Program-made: the position numbers and the translations under genes
Notes under the pieces: model-generated
Told to the model about the DNA's origin: nothing
Databases searched by the model: none
The model's input: the letters and a program-made list of their open reading frames with translations, nothing else
Assembly (NCBI RefSeq): GCF_022770205.1
Contig: NZ_JALEIK010000004.1
Span: 1 to 64,000 of the forward strand
Source: Helicobacter sp.
Lineage (GTDB): Bacteria > Campylobacterota > Campylobacteria > Campylobacterales > Helicobacteraceae
Direction of reading: 5' to 3'
DNA length: 64,000 bases
Shown: positions 10,137 to 21,008 of the stretch, piece by piece
Layout: the number at the start of each line of letters is the position of its first letter
Numbering within the stretch: position 1 is the first letter of the stretch

Positions 10137-10892
10137 TCAATAAATCTCTAATAATTCAAAATCTTTTATAATTGTCTTCTTTGGTGTATAAGGCTTTGCA
10201 AACTCATTGCCAACCTGATAAATGGGTAAAAACTTAAAATCACTTGAAACAAAATCTTCCCCATAAACATAAAAATGTTCTTGCTTTTCTTGCTCTTTTC
10301 TTTCCTTGTGCTCCTTAGGCACTTTTGGAAGCTCTAATGCCACACGCTGCATATCTTTTCCCTTAAAATATGATTCCAATTCTTTAATGCGCCAAGCAAC
10401 TTCTTGATAATACTTCTCTGCTTGCGTATTTGCGCTTGTGCTTTTTTTCCAACTATAACCTTTATTATAGGACTTGATGATATTCTTCCAATTTCCCTTA
10501 TGCTCCTTTTGCCAAAACTTCAGCTCCAAAATCGCAATTTTTGCGGCAAACTCATCGTCCTCTACAAGCATTGCACCCACCATATTTTGCGTAAAACCAT
10601 TTTGCTTTAATTGCGGATAGCGGTTAATCACTCCGGGTATATAAGCGTGAAAATTCCCTGCACTTGGATCTTGAAAATTCATTTTATACTCACCTGCACA
10701 AGACTCTTTCCAAGCAATTGCTGCAAGTGTTAGCCCAAACCCTTCACTCTCTCCTGCAAGATAAGAGCGCAAAAGCACTTCTTTTTGGGATTTTGAAAAC
10801 TGCGCTAAAGGGACACAAGCATTTTTAAAATCGACTTTTGGAGCAGCAAATGCAACACCAAAAAGCATCAAACTTAAAATAATCCTTTGCAT
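10137..10892 (-). CDS. Secreted lysozyme-like protein, putative lytic transglycosylase relative
   Basis: A 251-residue exported protein with a signal peptide (about residues 1-17, ending FGVAFAAP). Residues 57-135 have the outline of a lysozyme-like fold. A candidate catalytic Glu63 lies in AIAWKESCAGEYK, and YNKGYSW resembles the Y-N-x-G motif of soluble transglycosylases. The usual E-S-x-F/L-N-P context is altered, so activity is uncertain. The C-terminal third is Lys/Glu-rich and not recognisable. It lies downstream of putP with a 69-base gap and is probably transcribed separately. A periplasmic cell-wall role is inference. Confidence 0.55.
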   Translation of the reverse strand: MQRIILSLMLFGVAFAAPKVDFKNACVPLAQFSKSQKEVLLRSYLAGESEGFGLTLAAIAWKESCAGEYKMNFQDPSAGNFHAYIPGVINRYPQLKQNGFTQNMVGAMLVEDDEFAAKIAILELKFWQKEHKGNWKNIIKSYNKGYSWKKSTSANTQAEKYYQEVAWRIKELESYFKGKDMQRVALELPKVPKEHKERKEQEKQEHFYVYGEDFVSSDFKFLPIYQVGNEFAKPYTPKKTIIKDFELLEIY

Positions 10893-10961
10893 AACAACTC
10901 CTTATGCAAGTGTCATAGCAATTTTTATTCCAAATCCTACTTGCTTAAAACCTTTAGAAAT

Positions 10962-12449
10962 CTATACATAAAGGTTTTTTAGCATAGTTTCATAAGCTTT
11001 TTTAGTCCCGGGTCGCACATCCGTCATAAGACTTACAATAATAATCACCAAAGAAGCCGCAACAAAACCCGGCACAATTTCATAGAGTGGAAAATTAAAA
11101 GCTACTGCTAAGAAATTTTTCCAAATTACCACCACAACAGCCCCTGTAATCATCCCTGCAATAGCACCCCAGCGCGTCATTCTACTCCAAAAAAGAGAGA
11201 ACAGCATTACTGCTCCAAAACTTGCTCCAAAACCTGCCCACGCATAAGCGACTATGCTTAAAACACTTGAATTTTTATCCGTAGAAATAACAAAGGCAAC
11301 TAAAGCCACAAGCAAAACACCGATTCTACCTAGCCTCATTACATTTTGTGCGCTAGCATCTTGTTTGAAAATACGGCGATAAAAATCCTCTGCCAAAGTA
11401 GAGCTTGACACAAGAAGTTGCGAACTAGCCGTGCTCATAATGGCAGCTAAAATAGCACTAAGTAAAACCCCCGCTATCCAAGAATTAAAGAGAAGCTGAC
11501 TCATTACGATAAAAATTTTTTCAGGATCCTGCAAACTTAAGTTAAATTTATACACATAAGCCACACCTAAAATCCCTATAAAACACGCTCCAATAAGAGA
11601 AATTACCATCCAAGAAATCCCTACAAAAGTAGCAATTGGTATCTCTTTTGTAGAACGAATGGACATAAAGCGCACCAAAATATGTGGCTGTCCAAAATAC
11701 CCAAGCCCCCAAGCAAGAGCTGAAATCATAGCAAGCGTTGAAACTCCTTCTCCCATAGACAAATGTTGCGGCTTAATTTGTGTGATGATTTGCATAGCCT
11801 CATCATAGCCACCAAGATTAGATAGCATTACCAAGGGCACAACTATCAAAGCACCCATCATCAAAAGCCCCTGAACCATATCTGTCCAACACACTGCCTT
11901 ATATCCACCCAAAAAGGTATAAACTACGATAATAAGTGTGCCAATACTAAGGGCATAACCATAATCAATTCCAAAAGTGCTTTCAAAAAGCTTCGCCCCT
12001 CCTACAAGTCCAGCAGAAACATAGAAAGTAAAAAATACTAAAATCACCACCGCACACACAATGCGTAAAATGTGCTTATCATCATCAAAGCGCGTTTCAA
12101 AATAATCAGGTATAGTAATGCTATTTGCAATCACGCTTGTATAGATTCTAAGCCTTTTTGCCACAAAACTCCAATTCAAAAATGCCCCCACGCTAAGTCC
12201 TATGGCAATATAACTCTCCACAAGCCCACTTGCATATAAAGCTCCGGGTAAGCCTAGCAAAAGCCACCCACTCATATCGCTAGCCCCAGCACTTAGAGCT
12301 GAAACCACAGGACCAAGTGAACGACCGCCCAAAAAGTAATCCTCTGCACTTTTATTACTCTTAAAAAAATAAAAACCAATAAAAAGCATTAAAGCAGAAT
12401 AAGCAATAAAAGTGATAGCAATTGGCACATTAATTGTAATAGATTCCAT
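10962..12449 (-). CDS. putP: Sodium/proline symporter
   Basis: Solute:sodium symporter (SSS family) importing proline with Na+. At 495 residues with about 13 hydrophobic segments it has the normal architecture. Recognisable SSS features are [10 protein letters not shown] near residue 40 with [17 protein letters not shown] after it, and the long central segment [12 protein letters not shown]. It lies 11 bases after putA, so the two form a proline-catabolism operon, as in H. pylori. Confidence 0.95.
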   Translation of the reverse strand: MESITINVPIAITFIAYSALMLFIGFYFFKSNKSAEDYFLGGRSLGPVVSALSAGASDMSGWLLLGLPGALYASGLVESYIAIGLSVGAFLNWSFVAKRLRIYTSVIANSITIPDYFETRFDDDKHILRIVCAVVILVFFTFYVSAGLVGGAKLFESTFGIDYGYALSIGTLIIVVYTFLGGYKAVCWTDMVQGLLMMGALIVVPLVMLSNLGGYDEAMQIITQIKPQHLSMGEGVSTLAMISALAWGLGYFGQPHILVRFMSIRSTKEIPIATFVGISWMVISLIGACFIGILGVAYVYKFNLSLQDPEKIFIVMSQLLFNSWIAGVLLSAILAAIMSTASSQLLVSSSTLAEDFYRRIFKQDASAQNVMRLGRIGVLLVALVAFVISTDKNSSVLSIVAYAWAGFGASFGAVMLFSLFWSRMTRWGAIAGMITGAVVVVIWKNFLAVAFNFPLYEIVPGFVAASLVIIIVSLMTDVRPGTKKAYETMLKNLYV

Positions 12450-12460
12450 ATTTTTCCTTT

Positions 12461-15400
12461 TTAATGATTTAAAGCACGAGAACCCAAATTTCCATAGCGA
12501 TGATAGGATATACTTAGTGCTTTTTCATTATGATAATACAACAACTCAAAGCGTCCATTTAATAAAGGCTTATCGCGGATAATGATTTTTGCTTCTTTTG
12601 CGCAAGCTTGATATAAAGAATCAGTCTTATCTGCTTGAGCGTGATAACGGATCCTCTCAAATTTAGTGCTTTGAGCAATAAATTGTTCTTTGCTTTCCTT
12701 CACAAACTTCGCTTGCAAGCTAGCTTTCTTACAAATCTCACTAGCTAGCTTGATGATTTCTTGCTCGTCGTGGCTGATATAAAGTTCTATGTCTAAAGTG
12801 TTTGCAGCTAAAACTACTCCCAAAACATCTTGCAAATTATCATTCTCGCACACCCTAAAGGCTATGTTTTTAATCTTTGTGTAGGAGAAAAGATTATCCT
12901 CACCACGGATATTGACATAGTCTTTTGCTACACCAAACTCGTGCTTGTAGTGATAGGCGTAAGACTGCGCCATTACAATAGCATTATACATAGCCTTTTT
13001 AGCACTCTCATCAATGCGTAAATCAAGCTTCTGCAAAGCTTTTGAGAAGCTATTTTCTAGCACATTTGTATCCACCTTTGCACTTATATTTGTAAATTGC
13101 GTGATATAGTTGTAAATCCCCACTTTTCTACCAAAGCCTATAGCAGATTTTTTCACCCCACCAAAAGGCTGTCTTAACACGATAGCACCTGTTGTAGGCT
13201 TGTTGATATAAATATTGCCTGCTTCAATATGTGTGTGAAAATACTCCCATTCGCGCTCATCTAAGCTCTCAAATCCAGCCGTAAGCCCATATCCTGTGGA
13301 ATTAACAAGGGCAATCGCCTCTTGCAAATCCTTTGCTCTCATCACGCTTAATATTGGCGCAAACAGCTCATTCATATGCGTAAAAGCACCCTTTTTAACA
13401 CCATATTTGATACCCGGCGTCATTAAATGGGGATTATCATCAATAAATGTAGGTTTCAATGCCCACTCTTCACCAGATTCTAGCACATTCATAGCTTTTA
13501 AAAGCTTCTCGCTTGGCTTATCACACAATGCCCCCAACTTATTTTTAAACACAAAAGGATTGCCCACAGCTAAAGAGCTTGCTGCATCTACAAGGGTTTT
13601 TTTAAACTCTTCATCATCATACACCTCATCCTCTAGCACAAGCAAAGAAGTCGCCGAGCATTTCTGCCCAGAATTTGAAAAGGCAGAGTGGATAATGTTT
13701 TTCACTGCACTATCTCTATCAGCAAATTTAGAAACTATGGTAGCATTTTTACCCCCTGTTTCTGCGCTTAAAAGCAGAGTTGGGTTTGCTTTTAGCATAG
13801 CATATGCTGTGTCTTCACCGCCTGTTAAAATAGAAAAATTTATCGCCGCATCACTTAAAATGTGTGTGGATATATCGCTACCCTTAGCAGGCAGGAAAAT
13901 CAGAGCATCCTTTGGAATCCCAGCATCCCAGAAGCATTGACAAAGCATAAAGCCTGTGAGTGTTGAGAGTGATGATGGCTTATAGAGCACAACATTACCC
14001 GCTGCTAATGGGGCTGCTATCGTGCCTACTGAAATACCCACAGGAAAATTCCACGGCGCAATGGTAACACCTATACCCTTTGGCGTGAAAGTTGTCTGTG
14101 GGTTCTGTTCTCTAAGCTTTTGTAAAGAATGCGGATAAAACTCCACAAAATCAATAGCCTCGCTTACTTCAGGATCAATCTCTAAAAAAGTCTTGCCTGT
14201 CTCTAATGCCGCAAGCCCTATCAAATCACCCCTACGCTCACGCATAAGTTGCGCTACTTTTGCTAAAATCGCATAAATTTCTTCAAAGCTTTTTTGGGGA
14301 TATGTAGAAGCCTTAGCCACTTCTAAAGCATTTTTTAACTCCTTTTCACCAGCTAGATGCGCCTTTCCTATGGTGCGATTTGTGATTTTGTCTTTGACTT
14401 CTAGGGTGTTTAAGCACGCCTTTTTACAATCTAGCTCTCCAATAACAGGATAAACAGCATAAGCACTCAAATTCTCATACTTAGCCCTAATAGTTTCAGC
14501 CCATAGGCGATTTTGCGCTAGGATAAAATCTGTATCGCTTTCATTGTGGAATGTTTTTGTCTCAAATGAGCTTGGCACTTTAGAGATTTGATTTCTGTTT
14601 TGCGTTCTGCGTGTGGTATTATCAAGGCTTTTTATACCATCAAGTGCGTTTAAAAAGATAGCTTTTTGCTCCTCCCAAGCCTTTGAATCAACTTGTAAAT
14701 TGAAAAAATAGCGCATAAAGTTATCTTCACTTGTATTTTCATCAAGACGGCGCACGAGATAAGCGATAGCATTGTTGAAATGCGATTCATCACACACAGG
14801 GGCATAGAGAATTACATCGTGCATTTTAGAAAGCTCATAAGAACACTGCAAACTCATACCCTCTAGCATTTCAAAGGTAAAGCTAGCCTGCGCTCCTGCC
14901 TCATTAATGCGCGTATAAGCATAGGCAATTTCAAAGATATTATGGCTTGCTATGCCGATATTTATGTATTTAAAATTTTCATTTTCTAGCACCAAATCAA
15001 GCATTTTATTGTAATTGCTATCAGTATCCATCTTTTTGCTAAAGGTCGGCAGCTCCCAGCCTCTTTGACTTGCTATAGTTTCTTCGCTCTCCATATTTGC
15101 GCCTTTAACGAAGCGAATTTTAATAGGCTGCATACCCTTTAAAACCCTTTCTTTTGAAAAGGCAAGTAACTTTTCAAGGTATCCATAAGAATCAGGAATA
15201 TAAGCTTGCAAGACAATCCCTGCTCTAATGTCAAACTTCGCTACACTCTCCATAAAGGCAGCTACTGTGAGCTCTAAATCCCTAAACTCTTCCATATCTA
15301 AATTGATAAATTTGCTCACACCTTGCTTTTTCTCTTCTTCTAATGCAATAGCATAGAGTTTATCAAGTCTTTTTACCACTTCATCTTTAGAATAGTCAAA

Positions 15401-15961
15401 ATCTATGATGTTAATTTGTGAAAAAATAGTCGTGATTTTGATAGAAATATAAGTGATATAGCTTGATTGTAGAGCCTCTTCATATTTTTGCATACGATAT
15501 TTGCTCTCCATCTCGCCTAGCACCTCTTCGCCGATGAGATTGACATTAAGCGTGATATTTTGCTCCTGCTTGCGTCTAGCGATGTGTGGAGCTAGAAAAC
15601 TCTCACTAGAATCTAAAACCATAGCCTTTGTGTCATTGCGCAAATGTGAGATGAAAAATGGCACACTAAGCTTGGGAGCGAGTTTGCCAATATGCAAAAA
15701 AGTAAAAAGCAAACATTTCTCAAATGCAGAGAAAAAATCCGCTATACCATATTTACCTAGCGTGTGTTCTATCAGCTCAAAACTCGCATTTGCATCTTTG
15801 CAACGAAAAGAGCGATCAAGTAATTCTATGAGCATAACTTTATTTGTAGGATTGTTTAGGAGTTTTTGCATTTTAGCGTGAAATTGCCTTTCAGTGGTAG
15901 ATAAATTTTTAGCAATTGCACACTGCAATTCTTCAGCTAAAATCAATGCCTTGTGTACCAT
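12461..15961 (-). CDS. putA: Bifunctional proline dehydrogenase / L-glutamate-gamma-semialdehyde dehydrogenase
   Basis: Oxidises proline to glutamate in two steps, feeding electrons to the quinone pool. The proline dehydrogenase (TIM-barrel) part covers about residues 120-460 with [12 protein letters not shown] near 285. The aldehyde dehydrogenase part covers about 530-1000, with the active-site Glu in LSAETGGKN near 735 and the nucleophilic Cys in [10 protein letters not shown] near 767. There is no N-terminal ribbon-helix-helix DNA-binding domain, so this PutA should not act as its own repressor. Length 1166 is close to the H. pylori form. It is transcribed ahead of putP; the 159 bases upstream presumably hold the promoter. 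Confidence 0.95.
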   Translation of the reverse strand: MVHKALILAEELQCAIAKNLSTTERQFHAKMQKLLNNPTNKVMLIELLDRSFRCKDANASFELIEHTLGKYGIADFFSAFEKCLLFTFLHIGKLAPKLSVPFFISHLRNDTKAMVLDSSESFLAPHIARRKQEQNITLNVNLIGEEVLGEMESKYRMQKYEEALQSSYITYISIKITTIFSQINIIDFDYSKDEVVKRLDKLYAIALEEEKKQGVSKFINLDMEEFRDLELTVAAFMESVAKFDIRAGIVLQAYIPDSYGYLEKLLAFSKERVLKGMQPIKIRFVKGANMESEETIASQRGWELPTFSKKMDTDSNYNKMLDLVLENENFKYINIGIASHNIFEIAYAYTRINEAGAQASFTFEMLEGMSLQCSYELSKMHDVILYAPVCDESHFNNAIAYLVRRLDENTSEDNFMRYFFNLQVDSKAWEEQKAIFLNALDGIKSLDNTTRRTQNRNQISKVPSSFETKTFHNESDTDFILAQNRLWAETIRAKYENLSAYAVYPVIGELDCKKACLNTLEVKDKITNRTIGKAHLAGEKELKNALEVAKASTYPQKSFEEIYAILAKVAQLMRERRGDLIGLAALETGKTFLEIDPEVSEAIDFVEFYPHSLQKLREQNPQTTFTPKGIGVTIAPWNFPVGISVGTIAAPLAAGNVVLYKPSSLSTLTGFMLCQCFWDAGIPKDALIFLPAKGSDISTHILSDAAINFSILTGGEDTAYAMLKANPTLLLSAETGGKNATIVSKFADRDSAVKNIIHSAFSNSGQKCSATSLLVLEDEVYDDEEFKKTLVDAASSLAVGNPFVFKNKLGALCDKPSEKLLKAMNVLESGEEWALKPTFIDDNPHLMTPGIKYGVKKGAFTHMNELFAPILSVMRAKDLQEAIALVNSTGYGLTAGFESLDEREWEYFHTHIEAGNIYINKPTTGAIVLRQPFGGVKKSAIGFGRKVGIYNYITQFTNISAKVDTNVLENSFSKALQKLDLRIDESAKKAMYNAIVMAQSYAYHYKHEFGVAKDYVNIRGEDNLFSYTKIKNIAFRVCENDNLQDVLGVVLAANTLDIELYISHDEQEIIKLASEICKKASLQAKFVKESKEQFIAQSTKFERIRYHAQADKTDSLYQACAKEAKIIIRDKPLLNGRFELLYYHNEKALSISYHRYGNLGSRALNH

Positions 15962-16120
15962 TTTGTAATAATCCTTTCATTTTTTCAAAATAATACAAAA
16001 AAATGCTTTATCTTTACATTATTTTAAGGCAATACTTACTCATGGCATTTTAATTTGTATAATTTAGTAACAATTTAAAATAAAAAAAACAATGCTTTAT
16101 TAGAAATCACTTTTACATTT

Positions 16121-17296
16121 TTATTGAACAAGTTTTAATTTAAAAGTAGCAACCGCTCCGCTTTTATCTTTACGATTTTCCAATGTTACACTCCCTCCAA
16201 GCGCAGTTGCTGCTTTGTTTGCTAAAAACAATCCCAACCCCATTCCTTCCTGTTCTCCACTTCTTTTAAAAGGTGCGAAAACATCAAAGTCTGTGGCAAT
16301 TCCACCCCCTTCATCTAGCACTTCTATTTTTAAGATTCCATTTTCTACATAGCTTTTTAAGCATACCGCCTTATCTTTTGGAGTAAATTTAAACGCATTT
16401 TGCAAGAAATTTTGAACAATTTGTCTTAGTAATACTAGCTTAATTGGAATCTCTAAACCCTGTGTTTGAAGAATACAATCAAATTTCCTATCTTTGTGTA
16501 ACAATGCAAAATCCCTTACAATACTCTCTAGCACACTTTGAACATCAATCCTTTTTGCATTCTCCATTGGCAAAGCGTGCATCAAATCAAAAAGCACTTT
16601 AATACTAGCTTGTGCTTCATCGACACTTTTTATATTTTCCCTCAATGCATCAACATACATCTCATTCTTACGCTGTTTTAAGAGCGTAACCTCACATTTT
16701 GCCTTAATGACTGCTAAGGGAGTTTTTAGCTCGTGTGCGATTCCACTATAAAGCTGTTTTTGAGCTGTATAATATGTTTCTATACGCTCTAAAAATGCTA
16801 TGAGTGCTTGTGTTATGGGAGTCTTTGGAATTGTAATAGGATTTAAATGCTTCACTTTTAATGCGTTTAAAGCAGTAATTACCCCCTTAAATTGCTCTTT
16901 TAGATTCCTTTTATTTTGCCACATCAACACTGCAATCATCATCCAAACAATAACATTCAAAAACACCAAAGCCAAACCCAATAAATTTAAAAGCCTAACT
17001 TCTTGTGTAATATCTTGCGCAATTTGTAGCGTTTTATCTTGGAAGGGTATTTGCAAAACATATTCCAAGCTCCCTGCATTAATGTGTTTTTTAAAAGCAA
17101 TGCTTGGTGTTTTAAAATCCAAAATTGCAACTCCTTCTAAAAGCGTATCATCAAAATATTGATGGGCAATTTTTTGGAGTTTGGATTCTATATTATCATA
17201 AGTTGTGGTGTGAGCATAAACATAAAAAAGTATAGAAAGCACCGCCAAAAAGGCGATAAAAGCACATATAAAAACTTTTTGCAATAAACTAAGCAC
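16121..17296 (-). CDS. Sensor histidine kinase paired with the HsrA/CosR-type regulator
   Basis: Membrane histidine kinase of 391 residues. Two transmembrane segments (about 8-28 and 104-126) flank a small periplasmic region of about 75 residues. No convincing HAMP domain was seen. The H-box YSGIAHELKTPL has its phospho-acceptor at His188. The N-box (VQNFLQNAFKF, near 295) and glycine boxes (DEGGGI; GMGLGLFLAN) complete a canonical ATPase domain. Its start overlaps the end of the regulator gene by 8 bases, so the pair is co-expressed. The signal sensed cannot be read from the sequence. Confidence 0.9.
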   Translation of the reverse strand: MLSLLQKVFICAFIAFLAVLSILFYVYAHTTTYDNIESKLQKIAHQYFDDTLLEGVAILDFKTPSIAFKKHINAGSLEYVLQIPFQDKTLQIAQDITQEVRLLNLLGLALVFLNVIVWMMIAVLMWQNKRNLKEQFKGVITALNALKVKHLNPITIPKTPITQALIAFLERIETYYTAQKQLYSGIAHELKTPLAVIKAKCEVTLLKQRKNEMYVDALRENIKSVDEAQASIKVLFDLMHALPMENAKRIDVQSVLESIVRDFALLHKDRKFDCILQTQGLEIPIKLVLLRQIVQNFLQNAFKFTPKDKAVCLKSYVENGILKIEVLDEGGGIATDFDVFAPFKRSGEQEGMGLGLFLANKAATALGGSVTLENRKDKSGAVATFKLKLVQ

Positions 17297-17960
17297 CTTT
17301 TGGATAGCAGAATCTATATCCCCTGCGTCTTACTGTCTCAATGGTTGCAATATTAAGTGGCTTATCCATTTTTTGACGGATTTGATTGATTGCTACTTCA
17401 ATAACATTTGGCGTTACAAGCTCTGGCTCCTCCCAAATTGCATCTAGTAATTGCTCTTTTGAAACAATTTGATCTCTATGGCGTGCAAGATGCGTTAGCA
17501 CTTCAAAAGGCTTGCCCTTAAGCTCAATTTCTTGTCCTTTGTAAGTAATTTTTTCCTCATCAGGATTAATCACTAAATCTTCAATTTCAATAAGATTTGT
17601 CCCACCAAAACGCAAGCGCGCTTCAATTCTAGCAACCAAAACACTAAAATCAAAGGGTTTTGCTAAGAAATCATCAGCCCCCGCCTTTAAAGCTTCTACT
17701 TCACTTTGCGCATCATCCTTTGCAGAAATAATAACAACTGCTGTGCGCGGTGATTTATTTTTGACTTGATTAATAATCTCTAAACCATTTCCATCCGGCA
17801 ACATCCAATCCACAAGCACCAAATCATAATTACGAATGCTAATATAATATGCACCATCTTTTAAATTTTCTGCGACATCAGTTTGATAATTAAACTCATT
17901 TAAGCCCTCAGTAATCGTCTTATTAAGGCTAACTTCATCTTCAATAATCAAGATTCTCAT
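17289..17960 (-). CDS. hsrA: OmpR-family response regulator of the HsrA/CosR type
   Basis: A 223-residue regulator with an N-terminal receiver and a C-terminal winged helix. The DNA-binding half (GKPFEVLTHLARHRDQ, then IWEEPE..TPNVIEVAINQIRQKMDK) looks nearly identical, from memory, to HP1043 (HsrA) of H. pylori and is close to CosR of Campylobacter. Those regulate essential and oxidative-stress genes. Unlike HsrA, the receiver here is canonical: acidic pocket at Asp8/Glu9, phospho-acceptor Asp51 in VDWMLPDG, Ser79 and Lys101. The gene is followed by its own kinase gene. Family assignment is confident; control by phosphorylation is inference. Confidence 0.9.
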   Translation of the reverse strand: MRILIIEDEVSLNKTITEGLNEFNYQTDVAENLKDGAYYISIRNYDLVLVDWMLPDGNGLEIINQVKNKSPRTAVVIISAKDDAQSEVEALKAGADDFLAKPFDFSVLVARIEARLRFGGTNLIEIEDLVINPDEEKITYKGQEIELKGKPFEVLTHLARHRDQIVSKEQLLDAIWEEPELVTPNVIEVAINQIRQKMDKPLNIATIETVRRRGYRFCYPKGA

Positions 17961-18003
17961 CCCTTATATCCTTAGTGATAGAATTAAAAAATTTCAGAAT
18001 TGT

Positions 18004-18009
18004 ATCATA
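18004..18009 (-). promoter_or_regulatory. Candidate -10 hexamer for the response-regulator operon
   Basis: TATGAT on the minus strand lies about 43 bases upstream of the regulator start, in an AT-rich context with upstream A/T tracts. No -35 is evident, which is usual for this group. A weak, position-based call. Confidence 0.3.
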
Positions 18010-18085
18010 ACTTTAGCTATTTTTAAACAAAGTTTTATGAAAAATTAAAAAAATAATAAGGATTTTTTAATATTAAAGGAATGAT

Positions 18086-18133
18086 TTTGGATTCCGCATT
18101 TTAAATGAAATTTATCAATGCACGGAATCCAAA
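18086..18133. terminator. Inverted pair of GGAATCC words forming a hairpin after the DAHP synthase gene
   Basis: TTTGGATTCCG at 18086-18096 and CGGAATCCAAA at 18123-18133 are perfect 11-base inverted arms. CATT and AATG (18097-18100, 18117-18120) extend the stem inward. The structure starts 11 bases after the leftward DAHP synthase gene ends, where a terminator would be expected. No uninterrupted U tract follows, so it may be an atypical terminator or an mRNA-end stabiliser. Each arm carries the over-represented GGAATCC heptamer. Confidence 0.55.
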
Positions 18134-18143
18134 CTTTAAAAGA

Positions 18144-19496
18144 TTAAATTCTACGCTGCTTTAAAACATCAGCTATCAAAAAGGAAAGTTCAATCGCTTG
18201 GCTTGCATTCAATCTAGGATCGCATTGTGTGTTGTAGTTACAGCCCAAATTTTCTTCTGTAATTGCTTGCATTCCCCCAACACATTCTGTTACATCTTCC
18301 CCTGTCATCTCTAAATGCACGCCACCAGCATAAGTCCCCACACTCCTATGAATCTCAAAAAACGCTTTCACTTCACTCAAAATACTATCAAAAGAACGGG
18401 TTTTATAACCACTGCTTGCCTTTGTTGTATTGCCGTGCATTGGATCAATACTCCACACAATCTCTTTGCCCTCACTCTTAATGGATTTTAAGAGTTTTGG
18501 AAGTTTTTGAAGAATTGCATCTGCACCCATACGCACAATCAAATTCAAACGCCCTGCTTCATTATTTGGATTTAAAATCTCACAAATCCCTAAAATATCA
18601 TCTTTTGTAGCATTTGGTCCAATTTTTACGCCCACAGGATTTTCAACACCGCGCAAAAATTCTAAATGTGCGCCATCTAAATTGCGCGTGCGCTCGCCAA
18701 TCCAAAGCATATGCGCAGAACAATCATACCAATCACCCGTTAAATGATCTTTGCGCGTTAATGCTTCTTCATAATTTAAAAGCAATGCTTCGTGGGAAGT
18801 GAAAAACTCTGTTTCGTGTAGCGTTGGTGTGTTTTTTGCAGTGATTCCACACGCCTCCATAAATGCTAAAGTCTGCGTGATTTTATCTGCCATTTCACAA
18901 AATCTTTCACTTTGCACACTATTTACAAAATCAAGATTCCACCTTTGCACTTGATTTAAATCTGCTAAACCACCTTGTGCAAATGCACGGATTAAATTTA
19001 ATGTAGCAGCAGATTGATGATAAGCTTGTAAAATTCTCTTAGGATCAGCCTCTCTAGCCTCAGCACTAAACTCCATTCCATTAATAATATCCCCACGATA
19101 GCTTGGCAATGTGATTCCATCAATGGTTTCTGTGTCATTACTTCTAGGTTTTGCAAATTGCCCCGCTAAGCGTCCAACTTTCACAACTGGACAGGCTCCT
19201 GCATAAGTTAAAACTACTGCCATTTGCAAAATCACTTTAAATAAATCCCGAATCCTTACTGCATTAAAATGCACAAAACTCTCTGCACAATCCCCACCCT
19301 GTAATAAAAAAGCTTCGCCCTTTGAAACCTTTGCCAAGTGCGCCTTGAGCGATCTTGCTTCTCCTGCAAAAACCAAAGGGGGATATTGACTAAGTTCATT
19401 TTGGATGCGATTTAATGCTTCTAAGTCTTTATAAATAGGTTGCTGTAACGCAATTTTATCACGCCAGCTTTTAAGATTCCAATTTGTTGCTTGCAT
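18144..19496 (-). CDS. aroG: Class II 3-deoxy-7-phosphoheptulonate (DAHP) synthase
   Basis: Condenses phosphoenolpyruvate and erythrose 4-phosphate, the first step of the shikimate pathway. The 450-residue length and motifs are those of the plant-like class II enzyme. These include an N-terminal W-x-x-K/R-x-A-x-Q-Q-P-x-Y pattern, [10 protein letters not shown] (about residues 81-90), [28 protein letters not shown] and the metal/substrate segment [10 protein letters not shown]. It appears to be a single-gene transcript, with citrate synthase 108 bases upstream and a hairpin just after the stop. Feedback regulation cannot be judged from sequence. Confidence 0.95.
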   Translation of the reverse strand: MQATNWNLKSWRDKIALQQPIYKDLEALNRIQNELSQYPPLVFAGEARSLKAHLAKVSKGEAFLLQGGDCAESFVHFNAVRIRDLFKVILQMAVVLTYAGACPVVKVGRLAGQFAKPRSNDTETIDGITLPSYRGDIINGMEFSAEAREADPKRILQAYHQSAATLNLIRAFAQGGLADLNQVQRWNLDFVNSVQSERFCEMADKITQTLAFMEACGITAKNTPTLHETEFFTSHEALLLNYEEALTRKDHLTGDWYDCSAHMLWIGERTRNLDGAHLEFLRGVENPVGVKIGPNATKDDILGICEILNPNNEAGRLNLIVRMGADAILQKLPKLLKSIKSEGKEIVWSIDPMHGNTTKASSGYKTRSFDSILSEVKAFFEIHRSVGTYAGGVHLEMTGEDVTECVGGMQAITEENLGCNYNTQCDPRLNASQAIELSFLIADVLKQRRI

Positions 19497-19604
19497 AAAA
19501 TATCCTAATAATTATTTTTACTATAAACTCTATATTATTTGATAGATTAAAGTGGATATTCTACCGCACAAAAAATAAAATCATTCTTTTACTGCACCTT
19601 GCTT

Positions 19605-20888
19605 TTATTTGCCTAAATACACTTGGCGTGGGCGTGTAATTCTTGCGTGTGGATTTTTAATATGCTCCATAACTTGCGCACACCAACCCGGCATTCTACC
19701 AATCACAAAAATAGGCGTAAATAGAGTTACAGGAATCCTAAGGGCAGTTAAAATAATTCCACTATAAAAATCCACATTAGGATAAAGATTTCTTTCTTTA
19801 AAATAATCATCATTGAGTGCGACTTCTTCAAGCTTTTCAGCAATCTCACTTAAGCGTGCATTCATTTTAATGCCTTTTTTGTTTAACTCATCTTTTAATG
19901 CTTTAATTGCTTTTGCACGCGGATCATAACTTTTATACACGCGATGCCCAAAGCCCATTAGCCTAAAGGGATCATTTTTATCTTTTGCACGCTCTATAAA
20001 CTTATCGACATTATTCACATCACCAATTTCTGCAAGCTGCACCAAAACTTTCTCATTAGCTCCCCCGTGTGCTGGTCCCCAAAGCGCATTAATGCCCGCA
20101 GAAATCGCTGCATAGGGATGCACACCTGTGGAAGCAACATTGCGCACCGTTGTTGTAGAAGCATTTTGTCCGTGGTCTGCGTGCAGAGTAAAAATTTTAT
20201 CTAATGCTTCCACTTCCAAAGGCGTAATTTCTTCTTCCCCTTTAAGCGTATATTTTAACTTCCCATCTGGATACGCACGCAACATATAAAGAAAATTCTC
20301 CACATAATCCCTACTAATATCTGGATAAACAAAGGGAATACCAATGGAATTGCGATAAGAAAATGCTACCAAAGTTGTGATTTTTGCAATGATTCTACGC
20401 GCCATTGTTTGGTAATCCTTTTCTTCTTCCATTGCATTATGATCAAAATAAAATGTAGAAAGTGCCGCTACTGCTGAACTTAAATTTGCCATAGGATGCC
20501 CGCCATCTGGAAATGCACTAAAGATATTTATCAGCCCTTCGTGCAAAAATCCACGATGACGCAATTCTAAGTCAAACTCTTTAGATTCCTTTTCATCTTT
20601 TGGTGCTTCACCTGTGATTAATAGCTTTGCAACATCTGTAAAGCGATATTTTTCCACAATCTCTTCAATTGGCAAACCCTTATAGAGCAAATGTCCATTT
20701 TTACCATCAACAAAGCTAATTGTGGATTGACAACCTGCTGTTGAACCATAACCTGGATCATAGGAAAAAATATTTGTGCGCTCAAATAATTTACTAAAAT
20801 CAACCGCCTTAGGACCCCTTGTGCAGTCAATCAAATCAAAATCAAACTTTTCGCCTGTTTCATTATTAATCAGTGTAATCGTTCCCAT
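19605..20888 (-). CDS. gltA: Citrate synthase (type II)
   Basis: Makes citrate from oxaloacetate and acetyl-CoA at the entry of the TCA cycle. Catalytic residues sit in recognised contexts: His in [11 protein letters not shown], His in [16 protein letters not shown], and Asp in [10 protein letters not shown]. The [11 protein letters not shown] segment is also typical. At 427 residues with an N-terminal beta domain ([19 protein letters not shown]) it matches the Gram-negative hexameric form. It is transcribed alone, with gaps of 108 and 120 bases on either side. Confidence 0.97.
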   Translation of the reverse strand: MGTITLINNETGEKFDFDLIDCTRGPKAVDFSKLFERTNIFSYDPGYGSTAGCQSTISFVDGKNGHLLYKGLPIEEIVEKYRFTDVAKLLITGEAPKDEKESKEFDLELRHRGFLHEGLINIFSAFPDGGHPMANLSSAVAALSTFYFDHNAMEEEKDYQTMARRIIAKITTLVAFSYRNSIGIPFVYPDISRDYVENFLYMLRAYPDGKLKYTLKGEEEITPLEVEALDKIFTLHADHGQNASTTTVRNVASTGVHPYAAISAGINALWGPAHGGANEKVLVQLAEIGDVNNVDKFIERAKDKNDPFRLMGFGHRVYKSYDPRAKAIKALKDELNKKGIKMNARLSEIAEKLEEVALNDDYFKERNLYPNVDFYSGIILTALRIPVTLFTPIFVIGRMPGWCAQVMEHIKNPHARITRPRQVYLGK

Positions 20889-21008
20889 ACTTAATTCCTT
20901 AAATAAATTTGAATTTTTCCCTATTCTAACGCACTTTTTTCAAATAAGTCAAAAAAATGTTTAAATCTTTCCCAAAAATTTACCAATTTTTGATAATTTT
21001 ACACATCC

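Noticed and set aside
13296-13940. A 214-codon open frame antisense to putA
   Set aside because: It lies opposite the conserved aldehyde dehydrogenase domain and has no recognisable features; a shadow frame.
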